Shown here in pieces: positions 36,691-48,799 of a DNA stretch of 64,000 nucleotides; position 1 is the stretch's first letter; each line of letters starts with the position of its first letter. Source of the DNA: Pogonophryne albipinna (Eukaryota; Chordata; Actinopteri; Perciformes; Artedidraconidae). A program made the position numbers and the translations under genes. The notes under the pieces were generated by a model. It worked only from the letters and a program-made list of their open reading frames with translations, was not told where the DNA came from and searched no databases. The stretch covers positions 29,746,538-29,810,537 of the forward strand of contig CM053260.1 of assembly GCA_028583405.1 (NCBI GenBank), in the 5' to 3' direction.

Positions 36691-38028
36691 CTGAGCGGTT
36701 TCACACAAAAAAAAGTGTAACTTCAGTTTTACGACACATTTGTATTTTTTTGACTTGCAAAATGTTCTTTTAAATTGACAAACATCATATGTGTCATTCG
36801 TGGCACAATTCAAACGGGATCAAAAGATAACTTTTCTCTCTCCATTGACTTCAATGTATAATTTTCCGCTTCCGGGGTCCCATGGAGGCTCCCGGAAGGG
36901 GAGGGACTTCGCCTCTCTATAGCCAAAAATGTTCTTTAGGGCATGCTCTAACAGTGTGCCAAATTTCAAGTTTTTATCATCAAAAGCACAATTCTTTCAG
37001 ATATTTCACATATCTGCTGGACTATAATGCAAAACCCTCTCAAAGGTTTTATCAAACAGAATGAAAATGTTTTCTTTGGTGCGGATCAATCCTACTGTGT
37101 GCAGATAGGTCTATGATTGACACATTTCTTCCAACGAGGGATGTGTTAGCAATCATCCTCACAGCCTCACTCTTTCCATAACAAATGAGATGGAGTTTGC
37201 TTCCGAGGGGTTCCTCCCTGGACCTTGCCACATCGATAATTTGACAGTTCAGTGAAATAACAATGAAAACAAGCTGGGAATCAAACCAGAGACCCTCAGG
37301 TTATTTAATAATTGTGTTTTATTTCCAGTTTCATTTGCAGATAGAAGTTGTGCAGCTAAGAAGCATTTGAACTCCTGAAAGTCTGAAGAAAAGAGTCACA
37401 AGAAAGGAGTTTTTATTATGAAAGTAGAAGTGACAAACTGAACAGAATCTCATAAACCATTCACAACAATTTCATAAACATCACGATCTTTTATAAAACT
37501 GTAGATTCGATGGCTACAAAAAGCTGCTGTTGTTTGAAATACTTATATAACTTCATAATAAACATGAATTAAGGTTGTAAATGGAAGACTCTAAGATCCT
37601 CTGAATAGAAACGTAGTACATTCAGTATAGCCAAACTCCGAGATCATGTTAGAAACAAAGTTGTATTTGTCACACATTGAATTCAGTTGTAATCCATGTT
37701 TTCTGTTCAGCACAAGTATTAGTCACAGATAAACAAACCAGTAAACAAAAACAGATGTGGAAGAAATCCCGGCTCCTCTGGTGCAGATTGTGTGTCGCAA
37801 GTCCTGAAGATGGACTCTCATTTTTGTACAAAACAACTGTAATTCACAGATTCTATTGTAATTAATAGTAATTCCCTTTTAATTAATTGCTGTTTTGTGA
37901 TGACACACACTAAAGGACTATTCAGGGAGGAAGGAAATTGCAGAAAAATTAAAATAACACTTCAAAAAATCTTTTTGTTTGAAATCTTGCAGAATCTCAG
38001 TCAAAAAACTGCCTGGTAATGTCACGTA
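36691..38028. other. Intergenic, no gene recognised
   Basis: Includes a dispersed-repeat-like part (about 36820-36930, CATTGACTTCAATGTATAATT...CCCATGGAGGCTCCC) known to me from other fish sequences. The rest is AT-rich with no defensible exon. Confidence 0.45.
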
Positions 38029-39557
38029 TCATCAGCAGGAGAGGACTCTTTAAAGTAGAGACACTACATACTGATATACACCTGAACATCAGCAGGAGAG
38101 GACTCTTTAAAGTAGAGACACTACATACTGATATACACCTGAACATCAGCAGGAGAGGACTCTTTAAAGTAGAGACACTACATACTGATATACACCTGAA
38201 CATCAGCAGGAGAGGACTCTTTAAAGTAGAGACACTACATACTGATATACACCTGAACATCAGCAGGAGAGGACTCTTTAAAGTAGAGACACTACATACT
38301 GATATACACCTGAACATCAGCAGGAGAGGACTCTTTAAAGTAGAGACACAACATACTGATATACACCTGAACATCAGCAGGAGAGGACTCTTTAAAGTAG
38401 AGACACTACATACTGATATACACCTGAACATCAGCAGGAGAGGACTCTTTAAAGTAGAGACACTACATACTGATATACACCTGAACATCAGCAGGAGACG
38501 ACTCTTTAAAGTAGAGACACTACATACTGATATACACCTGAACATCAGCAGGAGAGGACTCTTTAAAGTAGAGACACAACATACTGATATACACCTGAAC
38601 ATCAGCAGGAGACGACTCTTTAAAGTAGAGACACTACATACTGATATACACCTGAACATCAGCAGGAGAGGACTCTTTAAAGTAGAGACACTACATACTG
38701 ATATACACCTGAACATCAGCAGGAGACGACTCTTTAAAGTAGAGACACTACATACTGATATACACCTGAACATCAGCAGGAGAGGACTCTTTAAAGTAGA
38801 GACACTACATACTGATATACACCTGAACATCAGCAGGAGAGGACTCTTTAAAGTAGAGACACTACATACTGATATACACCTGAACATCAGCAGGAGTGGA
38901 CTCTTTAAAGTAGAGACACTGCATACTGATATACACCTGAACATCAGCAGGAGAGGACTCTTTAAAGTAGAGACACTACATACTGATATACACCTGAACA
39001 TCAGCAGGAGAGGACTCTTTAAAGTAGAGACACTACATACTGATATACACCTGAACATCAGCAGGAGAGGACTCTTTAAAGTAGAGACACTGCATACTGA
39101 TATACACCTGAACATCAGCAGGAGAGGACTCTTTAAAGTAGAGACACTACATACTGATATACACCTGAATATCAGCAGGAGAGGACTCTTTAAAGTAGAG
39201 ACACTACATACTGATATACACCTGAATATCAGCAGGAGAGGACTCTTTAAAGTAGAGACACTACATACTGATATACACCTGAACATCAGCAGGAGAGGAC
39301 TCTTTAAAGTAGAGACACTACATACTGATATACACCTGAACATCAGCAGGAGAGGACTCTTTAAAGTAGAGACACTGCATACTGATATACACCTGAACAT
39401 CAGCAGGAGAGGACTCTTTAAAGTAGAGACACTACATACTGATATACACCTGAATATCAGCAGGAGAGGACTCTTTAAAGTAGAGACACTACATACTGAT
39501 ATACACCTGAACATCAGCAGGAGAGGACTCTTTAAAATAGAGACACTGCATACTGAC
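38029..39557. repeat. 57-bp minisatellite, array 1 (about 27 copies)
   Basis: The unit begins ATCAGCAGGAGAGGACTC and contains TTTAAAGTAGAGACACTAC and ATACTGATATACACCTGAAC. Copies differ at only a few sites (GACGACT, GAGTGGA, CACAACA and AATATC variants). Because 57 is divisible by 3 and no stop falls in frame, both strands show frames of over 500 codons; these are artefacts. The array lies downstream of dcaf1. Confidence 0.97.
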
Positions 39558-39559
39558 AA

Positions 39560-40566
39560 ACTGTAACACCACATGTAAGGTCACAGCAACATAATGGTTT
39601 TATTTCTCATGTTTTACTGTATTTGATCCCATTTTGAGATGTTCTTGTTATTATCTGCTGCTAAAACCCTCCAACTAAACAACACGGCTCATAAAGAACA
39701 TTGTTTTTTGACATTTTTCTTAAAAACGTAATTTGTTTTCAACGTTTTTGAAAAACTAACTCACTCTGCAGGTTTTCTGTCTGCAGAAAAGTTGGACATT
39801 AAGGCCATTTTCTATTTTTAAGGAGGATCCAGGGGGCTAACAGCAAATATTGATACTTAAAAAAACTCACTTAGATTTTCCCAACTTGAAAAAAACCCTA
39901 TAAAAGATCAGCTAAAATAAATTACATTAAAATATAATGTAAATTGTAATATAGGACACACCCAGGGTTTCCATATTAACATGCATTATAATTAATTCCG
40001 TGGGGAAATTATATTTATCGTTAAAAGTACAGTGTAGTAGATCTGGCATTTTGAATTTAACCGAAAAGAGCACACAAGTTTTTATTTCGTTCATGGAAAT
40101 GTAGAGGCGTTTCTTATATTTGCAAATAAGAAAGTCTTTGTTTCCAGTAAACCTGTGAGATCAAACTGTGAAAAGAAACCCTTTTAATTCATAATATCTT
40201 TAACTGATATTATAGGATCTTAATATGTTCTGTGCGTGTTTAAAGGATAAAACAGCGTGCAGTTTTTATTGCTGTTGAAGAAAGAGTAGTAAAGGGATAA
40301 AGAGCGGGGAAAAGTGAATTTAGATTCTTCATTTTTATTTTAGATTAACACTGACTGCCGACGAGCTCTTTTTTTACATGTCTTGGTTGTTTGTAAGGAA
40401 AGGAAATTCTGCTCTGATCTCACGACGTGAAAAAACGTCTCATTTCCAGCAGAATTCTTTAAAAAACTCCTTCCACGGGGACGAGGGGCAATAATACGGA
40501 CACAAATCATTTCTCCGACTGAAAGGAAGCAGAAAGCATGTCGAGCCCCAAGAACTCTGGGAAATA
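39560..40566. other. dcaf1 downstream region, no feature recognised
   Basis: Ordinary AT-rich sequence between the minisatellite and the dcaf1 poly(A) signal. Confidence 0.45.
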
Positions 40567-40572
40567 TTTATT
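40567..40572 (-). terminator. Candidate dcaf1 poly(A) signal
   Basis: AATAAA on the minus strand, about 165 bases after the proposed dcaf1 stop codon. Confidence 0.45.
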
Positions 40573-40736
40573 CATCATCACCGTGCTTCCTCTAAAAATA
40601 AAATAGCGAAGATCTCACAGACATCATCGTCGTCCTCCAGGAAATTTGATCAGAGTTCAGTCGACTCAACCTTAAGAGAGAGAAATGATGCTTTAAAAAG
40701 AGAGAGGGGGGGGGTATATTGTGTAATGTCGTCCCG

Positions 40737-40798
40737 TCAGGAGAACCATCGGTCGCTGAGCGCCTGCAGGGCCCGACTGTCATCATCCGAAGGGCTCA
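40737..40798 (-). CDS. dcaf1: dcaf1 last coding exon (proposed)
   Basis: A good acceptor (TTGTGTTTGTGTTCGCAG) precedes 62 bases that complete a phase-1 codon and read LSPSDDDSRALQALSDRWFS and TGA. The phase matches the preceding exon exactly. The residues are not like the mammalian DCAF1 end as I remember it (which finishes with an ILSLNE-type tail), so this is a splice-based inference. Alternatively the protein ends in the preceding exon at a TAA just past its donor. Confidence 0.5.
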
Positions 40799-40819
40799 CT
40801 GCGAACACAAACACAATTG

Positions 40820-41130
40820 TATTTTATTAAAAGAAAAAGAGCATCAAAGAGTCCTTATTCTGCTTTTTCAGGGTTTTCCCTCTCCTGTAGTTTGTTGTAT
40901 AGGTTTAGGACTGCAAAGAGACAACACTATAGAAGCTCCAACACAGTGTACGTGATAGGCTAAGGGGCGTCTCTAAGCTGGTTGACCAATCACAACAGAG
41001 CCGGCCAGCTAACCAATCAGAGCAGCTCTGGTTTGAGACAGAGGGTGAAAAGAGGTGCTGCAGCAAAGGCAGTATGAGAACAATAGAGAGCTTTTTGAAC
41101 ATTAAAGCATGGAGACATGGAGAGACACTA
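40820..41130. mobile_element. Miniature DNA transposon, right end expanded into the minisatellite
   Basis: Contains CTTATTCTGCTTTTTCAGG, GACCAATCACAACAGAGCCGGCCAG and TTTTTGAACATTAAAGCATGGA, the order and texts of a very common fish miniature element. Its expected right end appears only as the adjoining 57-bp tandem units. Non-coding, in the last dcaf1 intron. Confidence 0.55.
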
Positions 41131-42150
41131 CATACTGATATACACCTGAACATCAGCAGGAGAGGACTCTTTAAAGTAGAGACACTACATACTGATATAC
41201 ACCTGAACATCAGCAGGAGAGGACTCTTTAAAGTAGAGACACTACATACTGATATACACCTGAACATCAGCAGGAGAGGACTCTTTAAAGTAGAGACACT
41301 ACATACTGATATACACCTGAACATCAGCAGGAGAGGACTCTTTAAAGTAGAGACACTACATACTGATATACACCTGAACATCAGCAGGAGAGGACTCTTT
41401 AAAGTAGAGACACTACATACTGATATACACCTGAACATCAGCAGGAGTGGACTCTTTAAAGTAGAGACACTACATACTGATATACACCTGAACATCAGCA
41501 GGAGAGGACTCTTTAAAGTAGAGACACTACATACTGATATACACCTGAACATCAGCAGGAGAGGACTCTTTAAAGTAGAGACACTACATACTGATATACA
41601 CCTGAACATCAGCAGGAGAGGACTCTTTAAAGTAGAGACGCTACATACTGATATACACCTGAACATCAGCAGGAGAGGACTCTTTAAAGTAGAGACGCTA
41701 CATACTGATATACACCTGAACATCAGCAGGAGAGGACTCTTTAAAGTAGAGACACTACATACTGATATACACCTGAACATCAGCAGGAGAGGACTCTTTA
41801 AAGTAGAGACGCTACATACTGATATACACCTGAACATCAGCAGGAGAGGACTCTTTAAAGTAGAGACGCTACATACTGATATACACCTGAACATCAGCAG
41901 GAGAGGACTCTTTAAAGTAGAGACACTACATACTGATATACACCTGAACATCAGCAGGAGAGGACTCTTTAAAGTAGAGACGCTACATACTGATATACAC
42001 CTGAACATCAGCAGGAGAGGACTCTTTAAAGTAGAGACGCTACATACTGATATACACCTGAACATCAGCAGGAGAGGACTCTTTAAAGTAGAGACACTAC
42101 ATATGATATACACCTGAACATCAGCAGGAGAGGACTCTTTAAAGTAGACA
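41116..42150. repeat. 57-bp minisatellite, array 2 (about 18 copies)
   Basis: Same unit as array 1 (38029-39557) and same orientation, more homogeneous, with a common CACTAC/CGCTAC variant. It lies inside the dcaf1 intron between exons 42174-42300 and 40737-40798, ending only about 24 bases from the upstream exon's donor. Confidence 0.97.
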
Positions 42151-42173
42151 CTAATGATACTACTGTTACTCAC

Positions 42174-42300
42174 AATCAAAGGGGTTCTCAAATGATGATC
42201 CGGATCCATCAGTAGTTCTGAACGAATCGTCCGAGTCTACTGAAGCATCTTCATTGTCATCATCATCACTGTCGTCACTGTTAAGAAGAATATCTCTAAT
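42174..42300 (-). CDS. dcaf1: dcaf1 acidic-tail exon
   Basis: 127 bases between acceptor CTCTCCTCAG and donor GTGAGT (plus 42168-42173). It reads IRDILLNSDDSDDDDNED... ending SSFENPFD plus one base. Phase 0 in, phase 1 out. The Asp/Ser-rich composition continues the DCAF1 C-terminal acidic tail. If unspliced, the frame would stop at TAA three codons later. Confidence 0.7.
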
Positions 42301-42434
42301 CTGAGGAGAGCAATAACAAATCATCAGTGAGGATCCTTCATAACTAAATCTGACCTTATATGTTACATTTTTCTGGTATCAGTACTTTACTCCCATACTT
42401 ATTTTTCTGACGACTTTTAACTTTGACTTCTTAC

Positions 42435-44465
42435 GTTTCTAACTCAAATACCTGTACTTTCTACTTCTTACATGTTGAACTCAAATACCTGTACTTTCTA
42501 CTTCTTACATGTTGAACCCAAATAACTGTACTTTCTACTTCTTACATGTTGAACACAAATACCTGTACTTTCTACTTCTTACATGTTGAACCCAAATACC
42601 TGTACTTTCTACTTCTTACATGTTGAACACAAATACCTGTACTTTCTACTTCTTACATGTTGAACACAAATACCTGTACTTTCTACTTCTTACATGTTGA
42701 ACCCAAATACCTGTACTTTCTACTTCTTACATGTTGAACACAAATACCTGTACTTTCTATTTCTTACATGTTGAACTCAAATACCTGAACTTTCTACTTC
42801 TTACACTTTGAACTCAAATACCTGTACTTTCTACTTCTTACATGTTGAACACAAATACCTGTACTTTCTACTTCTTACATGTTGAACCCAAATACCTGTA
42901 CTTTCTACTTCTCACATGTTGAACCCAAATACCTGTACTTTCTACTTCTTACACTTTGAACTCAAATACCTGTACTTTCTACTTCTTACATGTTGAACAC
43001 AAACACCTGTACTTTCTACTTCTTACATGTTGAACCCAAATACCTGTACTTTCTACTTCTTACATGTTGAACACAAATACCTGTACTTTCTACTTCTTAC
43101 ATGTTGAACCCAAATACCTGTACTTTCTACTTCTTACATGTTGAACCCAAATACCTGTACTTTCTACTTCTTACATGTTGAACACAAATACCTGTACTTT
43201 CTACTTCTTACATGTTGAACACAAATACCTGTACTTTCTACTTCTTACATGTTGAACATAAATACCTGTACTTTCTACTTCTCACATGTTGAACCCAAAT
43301 ACCTGTACTTTCTACTTCTCACATGTTGAACCCAAATACCTGTACTTTCTACTTCTCACATGTTGAACACAAATACCTGTACTTTCTACTTCTTACATGT
43401 TGAACTCAAATACCTGTACTTTCTACTTCTCACATGTTGAACCCAAATACCTGTACTTTCTACTTCTTACATGTTGAACCCAAATACCTGTACTTTCTAC
43501 TTCTTACATGTTGAACTCAAATACCTGTACTTTCTACTTCTTACATGTTGAACACAAATACCTGTACTTTCTACTTCTTACATGTTGAACCCAAATACCT
43601 GTACTTTCTACTTCTTACATGTTGAACTCAAATACCTGTACTTTCTACTTCTTACATGTTGAACCCAAATACCTGTACTTTCTACTTCTCACATGTTGAA
43701 CCCAAATACCTGTACTTTCTACTTCTTACATGTTGAACTCAAATACCTGTACTTTCTACTTCTTACATGTTGAACTCAAATACCTGTACTTTCTACTTCT
43801 TACATGTTGAACTCAAATACCTGTACTTTCTACTTCTTACATGTTGAACACAAATACCTGTACTTTCTACTTCTTACATGTTGAACTCAAATACCTGTAC
43901 TTTCTACTTCTTACATGTTGAACCCAAATACCTGTACTTTCTACTTCTTACATGTTGAACCCAAATACCTGTACTTTCTACTTCTTACATGTTGAACTCA
44001 AATACCTGTACTTTCTACTTCTTACATGTTGAACTCAAATACCTGTACTTTCTACTTCTTACATGTTGAACCCAAATACCTGTACTTTCTACTTCTTACA
44101 TGTTGAACTCAAATACCTGTACTTTCTACTTCTTACATGTTGAACCCAAATACCTGTACTTTCTACTTCTCACATGTTGAACCCAAATACCTGTACTTTC
44201 TACTTCTTACATGTTGAACTCAAATACCTGTACTTTCTACTTCTTACATGTTGAACACAAATACCTGTACTTTCTACTTCTTACATGTTGAACTCAAATA
44301 CCTGTACTTTCTACTTCTTACATGTTGAACACAAATACCTGTACTTTCTACTTCTTACATGTTGAACACAAATACCTGTACTTTCTACTTCTTACATGTT
44401 GAACCCAAATACCTGTACTTTCTACTTCTTACATGTTGAACCCAAATAACTGTACTTTCTACTTC
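42435..44465. repeat. 37-bp minisatellite (about 54 copies)
   Basis: The unit is CTGTACTTTCTACTTCTTAC followed by ATGTTGAAC and (A/C/T)CAAATAC. Variants are confined to a few sites (CAC/CCC/CTC after GAA; TTACA/TCACA). It lies in the dcaf1 intron between exons 44907-45059 and 42174-42300. The flanks (42370-42430; 44700-44860) carry GTACTTTACTCCCAT and ACTTCTACTTGAGTACAGG, the ends of a common fish hAT miniature element, so the unit probably arose from inside or next to that element. Confidence 0.97.
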
Positions 44466-44689
44466 TCTCATTTTCCAAACAGCTGGTTCCTTTAGTCTGA
44501 ATGTGTGTTTGGTGGCGTGATCATTATTCTTTAGAGTCATTGCGTGCCTATTGATTTGAACACGATCCGTGTATCCATCATTTCCTGGTCTTCTCTAAAG
44601 AAGAGGGACCAATGGAAACGTTGTCATGTTGCCGTTGTTCAGCATGGAAACATTCATTAGCTAACAATGACATTATTGTTCTATTAATA

Positions 44690-44860
44690 TAAAGGGAGGT
44701 CAGGTACTCTTTAAAGCAGCTGCTAGCTATGGGTACTTTTTACTGAAGTACATTTCAAAGCCTCTTTACTTTGACTTGAGTAAAGAAGTTTAGTCAGTAC
44801 TTCTACTTTCACCAGAGTATTTTTAAACACGAGTATCTGTACTTCTACTTGAGTACAGGT
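44690..44860. mobile_element. hAT miniature-element end
   Basis: TACTTTGACTTGAGTAAAG and GTATCTGTACTTCTACTTGA, then GTACAGG. The same type of sequence is at 10670-10720. Confidence 0.55.
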
Positions 44861-44906
44861 TGTGTGTCCTCTGCCCTCTCTGCAGTGTTATCCATATACT
44901 CCTCAC

Positions 44907-45059
44907 CTCCTGCTCTGTGGGGGAGTTTCCTCCCTCGTCGTTCTCCGGGTTGTCTCCTCCGGCGAGTTCCTCGATGAGAGGGTCGGTGTCCATGTCGTCA
45001 TCATCATCGTCATCATCATCGTCCGAGTCCGAGGAGTCGTCATCGTCCTGATCATCGTC
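44907..45059 (-). CDS. dcaf1: dcaf1 acidic-tail exon
   Basis: 153 bases, phase 0 to 0, acceptor GTCGTGGCAG, donor GTGAGG. It reads DDDQDDDDSSDSDDDD...MDTDPLIEELAGGDNPENDEGG and ends SPTEQE. In DCAF1 an Asp/Glu tail follows the WD40 propeller and binds basic partners such as merlin. Position and composition (DTD..LL.AEL in the mammalian protein) agree. Confidence 0.85.
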
Positions 45060-45069
45060 CTGCCACGAC

Positions 45070-45945
45070 ACATTACACGCATTCAAATAAAAACACTACA
45101 AAGATAGGCCTTATGCATTTTTATATTTAGATTAAAAGGACCAGGTGTGACCTTAACCAGTTATTATATTATTATTATAAGACGTGACGGGAGTATGTGA
45201 AGCTTCTTGCTAACCAGCTTTGTAACCAACAATTTCACATGTCCTTTTACTCTTTGTACATTTGTATGTGTTTGTCAAAAAAAACATGAATAATAAATGA
45301 TTGAATAACCTCAGAGTTATTTTCTTGTAAATTAAATCACTTTCATTTTTAGAGAATCTACAGATTTTTCACTTCAGGGTTTTGTGTGAGCCGGGTAACA
45401 GGCACGCTGCGCCCTCAAACCAAAATACAGAATTTCCCCGTAAAATGTTAAAGTGATGCCAGAAAACAATATTTCTGTTCGTCATAAACTGTGCAATGAC
45501 TCCAGAAATCTGAGTATCAAACAGAGCATCGCACGGCAGAGACAGCTTTGTTTTACTCCGAAGTCACGTTGTTGTTTAGGTCAGGAGACATCTTGTATAC
45601 GAGCGTCATGTTGATATATCTTATAAACAAGATCAGAGACAGCACTCATACTATATCTTTCTAGAACAAATCCCTGAATTTGTTTTGTTTTTTATTATTT
45701 CCTCAAAAAAAGTATTACTACTATTATTACAGGTTTCAGATATATTTGTGATATTGCTTCTTGAAAATAACCACTTTTATTTTAGATAACACCCAGTTTT
45801 TTCGCTCGTTGGTATATATTGAGAGATTTATTTAAGATAGCGCTTAGGTTTCAAGGAAAAGTAAGAAGAATAACTCCTGCTGATTCACCATTTATCTCAA
45901 TGTCATGCACTATCATAGCTGCAACATTTCAGCGTTTGTTTGTCT
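45070..45945. other. dcaf1 intron, no feature recognised
   Basis: AT-rich intronic sequence between the exons at 44907-45059 and 45949-46044. Confidence 0.6.
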
Positions 45946-45948
45946 CAC

Positions 45949-46044
45949 CTGGTCGTCGTCGTCGTCGTCTCCCTCCTCGGCCAGTTTGTGTCTCCCAACC
46001 TCGTACAGACGACACACTGTGTCCAGACTCACTGTGTCCTGGTT
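45949..46044 (-). CDS. dcaf1: dcaf1 exon (end of propeller)
   Basis: 96 bases, phase 0 to 0, acceptor TGTGTGTGTAG, donor GTGAGA. It reads [18 protein letters not shown] then HKLAEEGDDDDDDQ. Human DCAF1 has a closely matching [21 protein letters not shown] segment, then LAEDEDEEED. Confidence 0.92.
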
Positions 46045-46099
46045 CTACACACACAGATAATTAAATACACACATAGAGCGAGAGTTAAATACACACACA

Positions 46100-46730
<631 letters not shown>

Positions 46731-47060
46731 TAATTGCCCCGTGACATTCACAGAGCACAGGGACAGGTGTACGTTCATCATGACGTGGAACAGGTACACT
46801 AAAGCTGCCTTGGAGCACCTGTCATCCATCATAATCATCATTAAATGCTCACATAGTTACATTTTTACGGCGACAAATTGATCTATTTATTGCAATTATA
46901 ATGCAGATTTCTTAAAATGTATTTCACGTCTACACCACTGTAGTAAACCTGGTTACCACTGAAGTAAAAACACAAGTGATCGCACCGGTAAAACTCCAGG
47001 AAGTAACCAAAGATGAAAAGTTGCTTTAGTTTGGCGTGAACACAACAACATATTTTATTA

Positions 47061-47231
<171 letters not shown>

Positions 47232-47461
47232 CTACTAATTTTTACATTTAATTATTATTCAGAAACCTCATGAAGAGACCCAAAGCAAAGACTATAGGTG
47301 ATTTAAAATCTCTACAAAAATGGACTTTAGATTCCCTTTTCTAGTTTATAATAAATGTTTAAGAGCCTGAAAAAGCCCAGGACAGCTCCTCCAACTTCAG
47401 GGTGCAGAGGGTAGTTGACCAATGAGATTTGAGTCTGCAGTAAACAGGAAGTGCAGCCTAC

Positions 47462-47566
47462 CAATGGGCTTGTAGTCCGTGGCATCGAAGGTCCTGAAGG
47501 AGGAGCCAAAGGGACTCTTCATCTGCTGATCCATGGCGTCGTCCTCATCATCGGCCTGCAGCATCG
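47462..47566 (-). CDS. dcaf1: dcaf1 exon (WD40 region)
   Basis: 105 bases, phase 1 in and out. The acceptor lies in a TG-rich tract (ACACTCACACAG); the donor is GTAGGC. It reads [20 protein letters not shown], then [14 protein letters not shown], the diagnostic DCAF1 segment. A (GT)n microsatellite (47572-47617) abuts the acceptor, so its length could affect splicing. Confidence 0.96.
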
Positions 47567-47568
47567 CT

Positions 47569-47620
<52 letters not shown>

Positions 47621-47752
47621 GGGGGTAAAGCATAAGATGTCAGAAACAACAGCAGAACTGTTCTTTGATAATTATCTCGTTCATTCAGAAAAAACAGGAC
47701 ACATATTTTCTTTCTCAAACTCCCTTAGAGAATCACATGAGGGGGCCTTGGC

Positions 47753-47768
47753 TTGTGTGTGTGTGTGT

Positions 47769-47803
<35 letters not shown>
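47753..47803. repeat. (GT)n microsatellite
   Basis: GT run with one GG interruption, in a dcaf1 intron. Confidence 0.95.
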
Positions 47804-47807
<4 letters not shown>

Positions 47808-47961
47808 CAAGGACCCGACACAGCACATTCTGAGACACTTTCTAGGACCCATGGAAACCAATGAGGTCGCACCAGGTTGACTGGAACCCTGGAGCTTTGC
47901 CCCCTCAGTGCGGGTTGGGTGTTGCTGTGAACGCAGTATGAGAGCTCTGAAGTGAACGTAC

Positions 47962-48055
47962 CTCCATACATGATGGTGGCGTTGCTGTTGAACACCAGTC
48001 TGCACTGATCCAGAGCGGGGACGGTGTGCAGCAGGTGGAACGTCCTCAGGTCCCA
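47962..48055 (-). CDS. dcaf1: dcaf1 (VPRBP) exon with WDxR motif; most upstream exon present
   Basis: 94 bases, phase 0 in, phase 1 out, acceptor CCCCCCCCAG, donor GTACGT. It reads [18 protein letters not shown], then [13 protein letters not shown], matching DCAF1. DCAF1 is the substrate receptor of the nuclear CUL4-DDB1 ubiquitin ligase, and WDxR motifs such as the WDLR here contact DDB1. The seven exons found (48055 down to 40737) have perfectly matching phases and total 711 bases, 236 codons plus stop, against about 1500 residues for the full protein. The N-terminal four-fifths (armadillo-like, LisH and most WD40 blades) should lie at higher coordinates but are absent before the gap at 48800. 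Confidence 0.96.
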
Positions 48056-48097
48056 CTGGGGGGGGGGGTCAAGGAACACATACAGAACCGGTTCTAC

Positions 48098-48590
48098 AGC
48101 AGAACTACAGACCAACTGCAGTAGAACTACAGAACAACAAATTAACAACGAAAGACCTGTTCTACAGCAGAACTACAGACCAACTACAGCAGAACTACAG
48201 AACAACTACAGCAGAACTACAAAACAACTACAGCAGAACTACAGAACAACTACAGCAGAACTACAGAACAACTACAGCAGAACTACAGAACAACTACAGC
48301 AGAACTACAGAACAACTACAGCAGAACTACAAAACAACTACAGCAGAACTACAGAACAACTACAGCAGAACTACAGAACAATGAAGGAACGGTACTAAAG
48401 TAGAACTACAGGACGGTACTAAAGTAGAACTACAGAACGGTACTGAAGTAGAACAACTACAGAACGGTACTAAAGTAGAACTACAGGACGGTACGAAAGT
48501 AGAACTACAGGACGGTACTAAAGTAGAACTACAGGACGGTACTAAAGTAGAACAACTACAGAACGGCACTAAAGTAGAACTATATGTACA
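48098..48590. repeat. 22-24-bp minisatellite
   Basis: First about ten copies of the 22-bp unit CAACTACAGCAGAACTACAGAA. From 48386 it changes to a related unit of about 24 bp, GGTACTAAAGTAGAACTACAG with AACAACTACAG variants. In the dcaf1 intron upstream of 47962-48055. Confidence 0.93.
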
Positions 48591-48799
48591 GTACATATGC
48601 ACACGGCATACTAACTAATGCCTAGTTTACCATGCAGAATGACTTTGGTACGTCCTCCGAGTTGTTTCTTGCAAGACTTGATGTTAAAATAGAAAATAAA
48701 ATCAGAATTATCCTAAAGGTTCACATATATTTGTATAAACAGTGCTGGCAAACAATATATCTTATGATGACAGAAATCTAAATTGCCCAACGAATACAA

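Noticed and set aside
37997..39574. 525- and 515-codon frames on both strands of the 57-bp array
   Set aside because: A 57-bp unit without stops keeps a frame open by chance on both strands; near-identical DNA repeats and lack of other gene signals point to a minisatellite, not a repeat protein.
38029..44465. CRISPR-like regular arrays
   Set aside because: Units are wholly repeated with no unique spacers, and the genome is eukaryotic.
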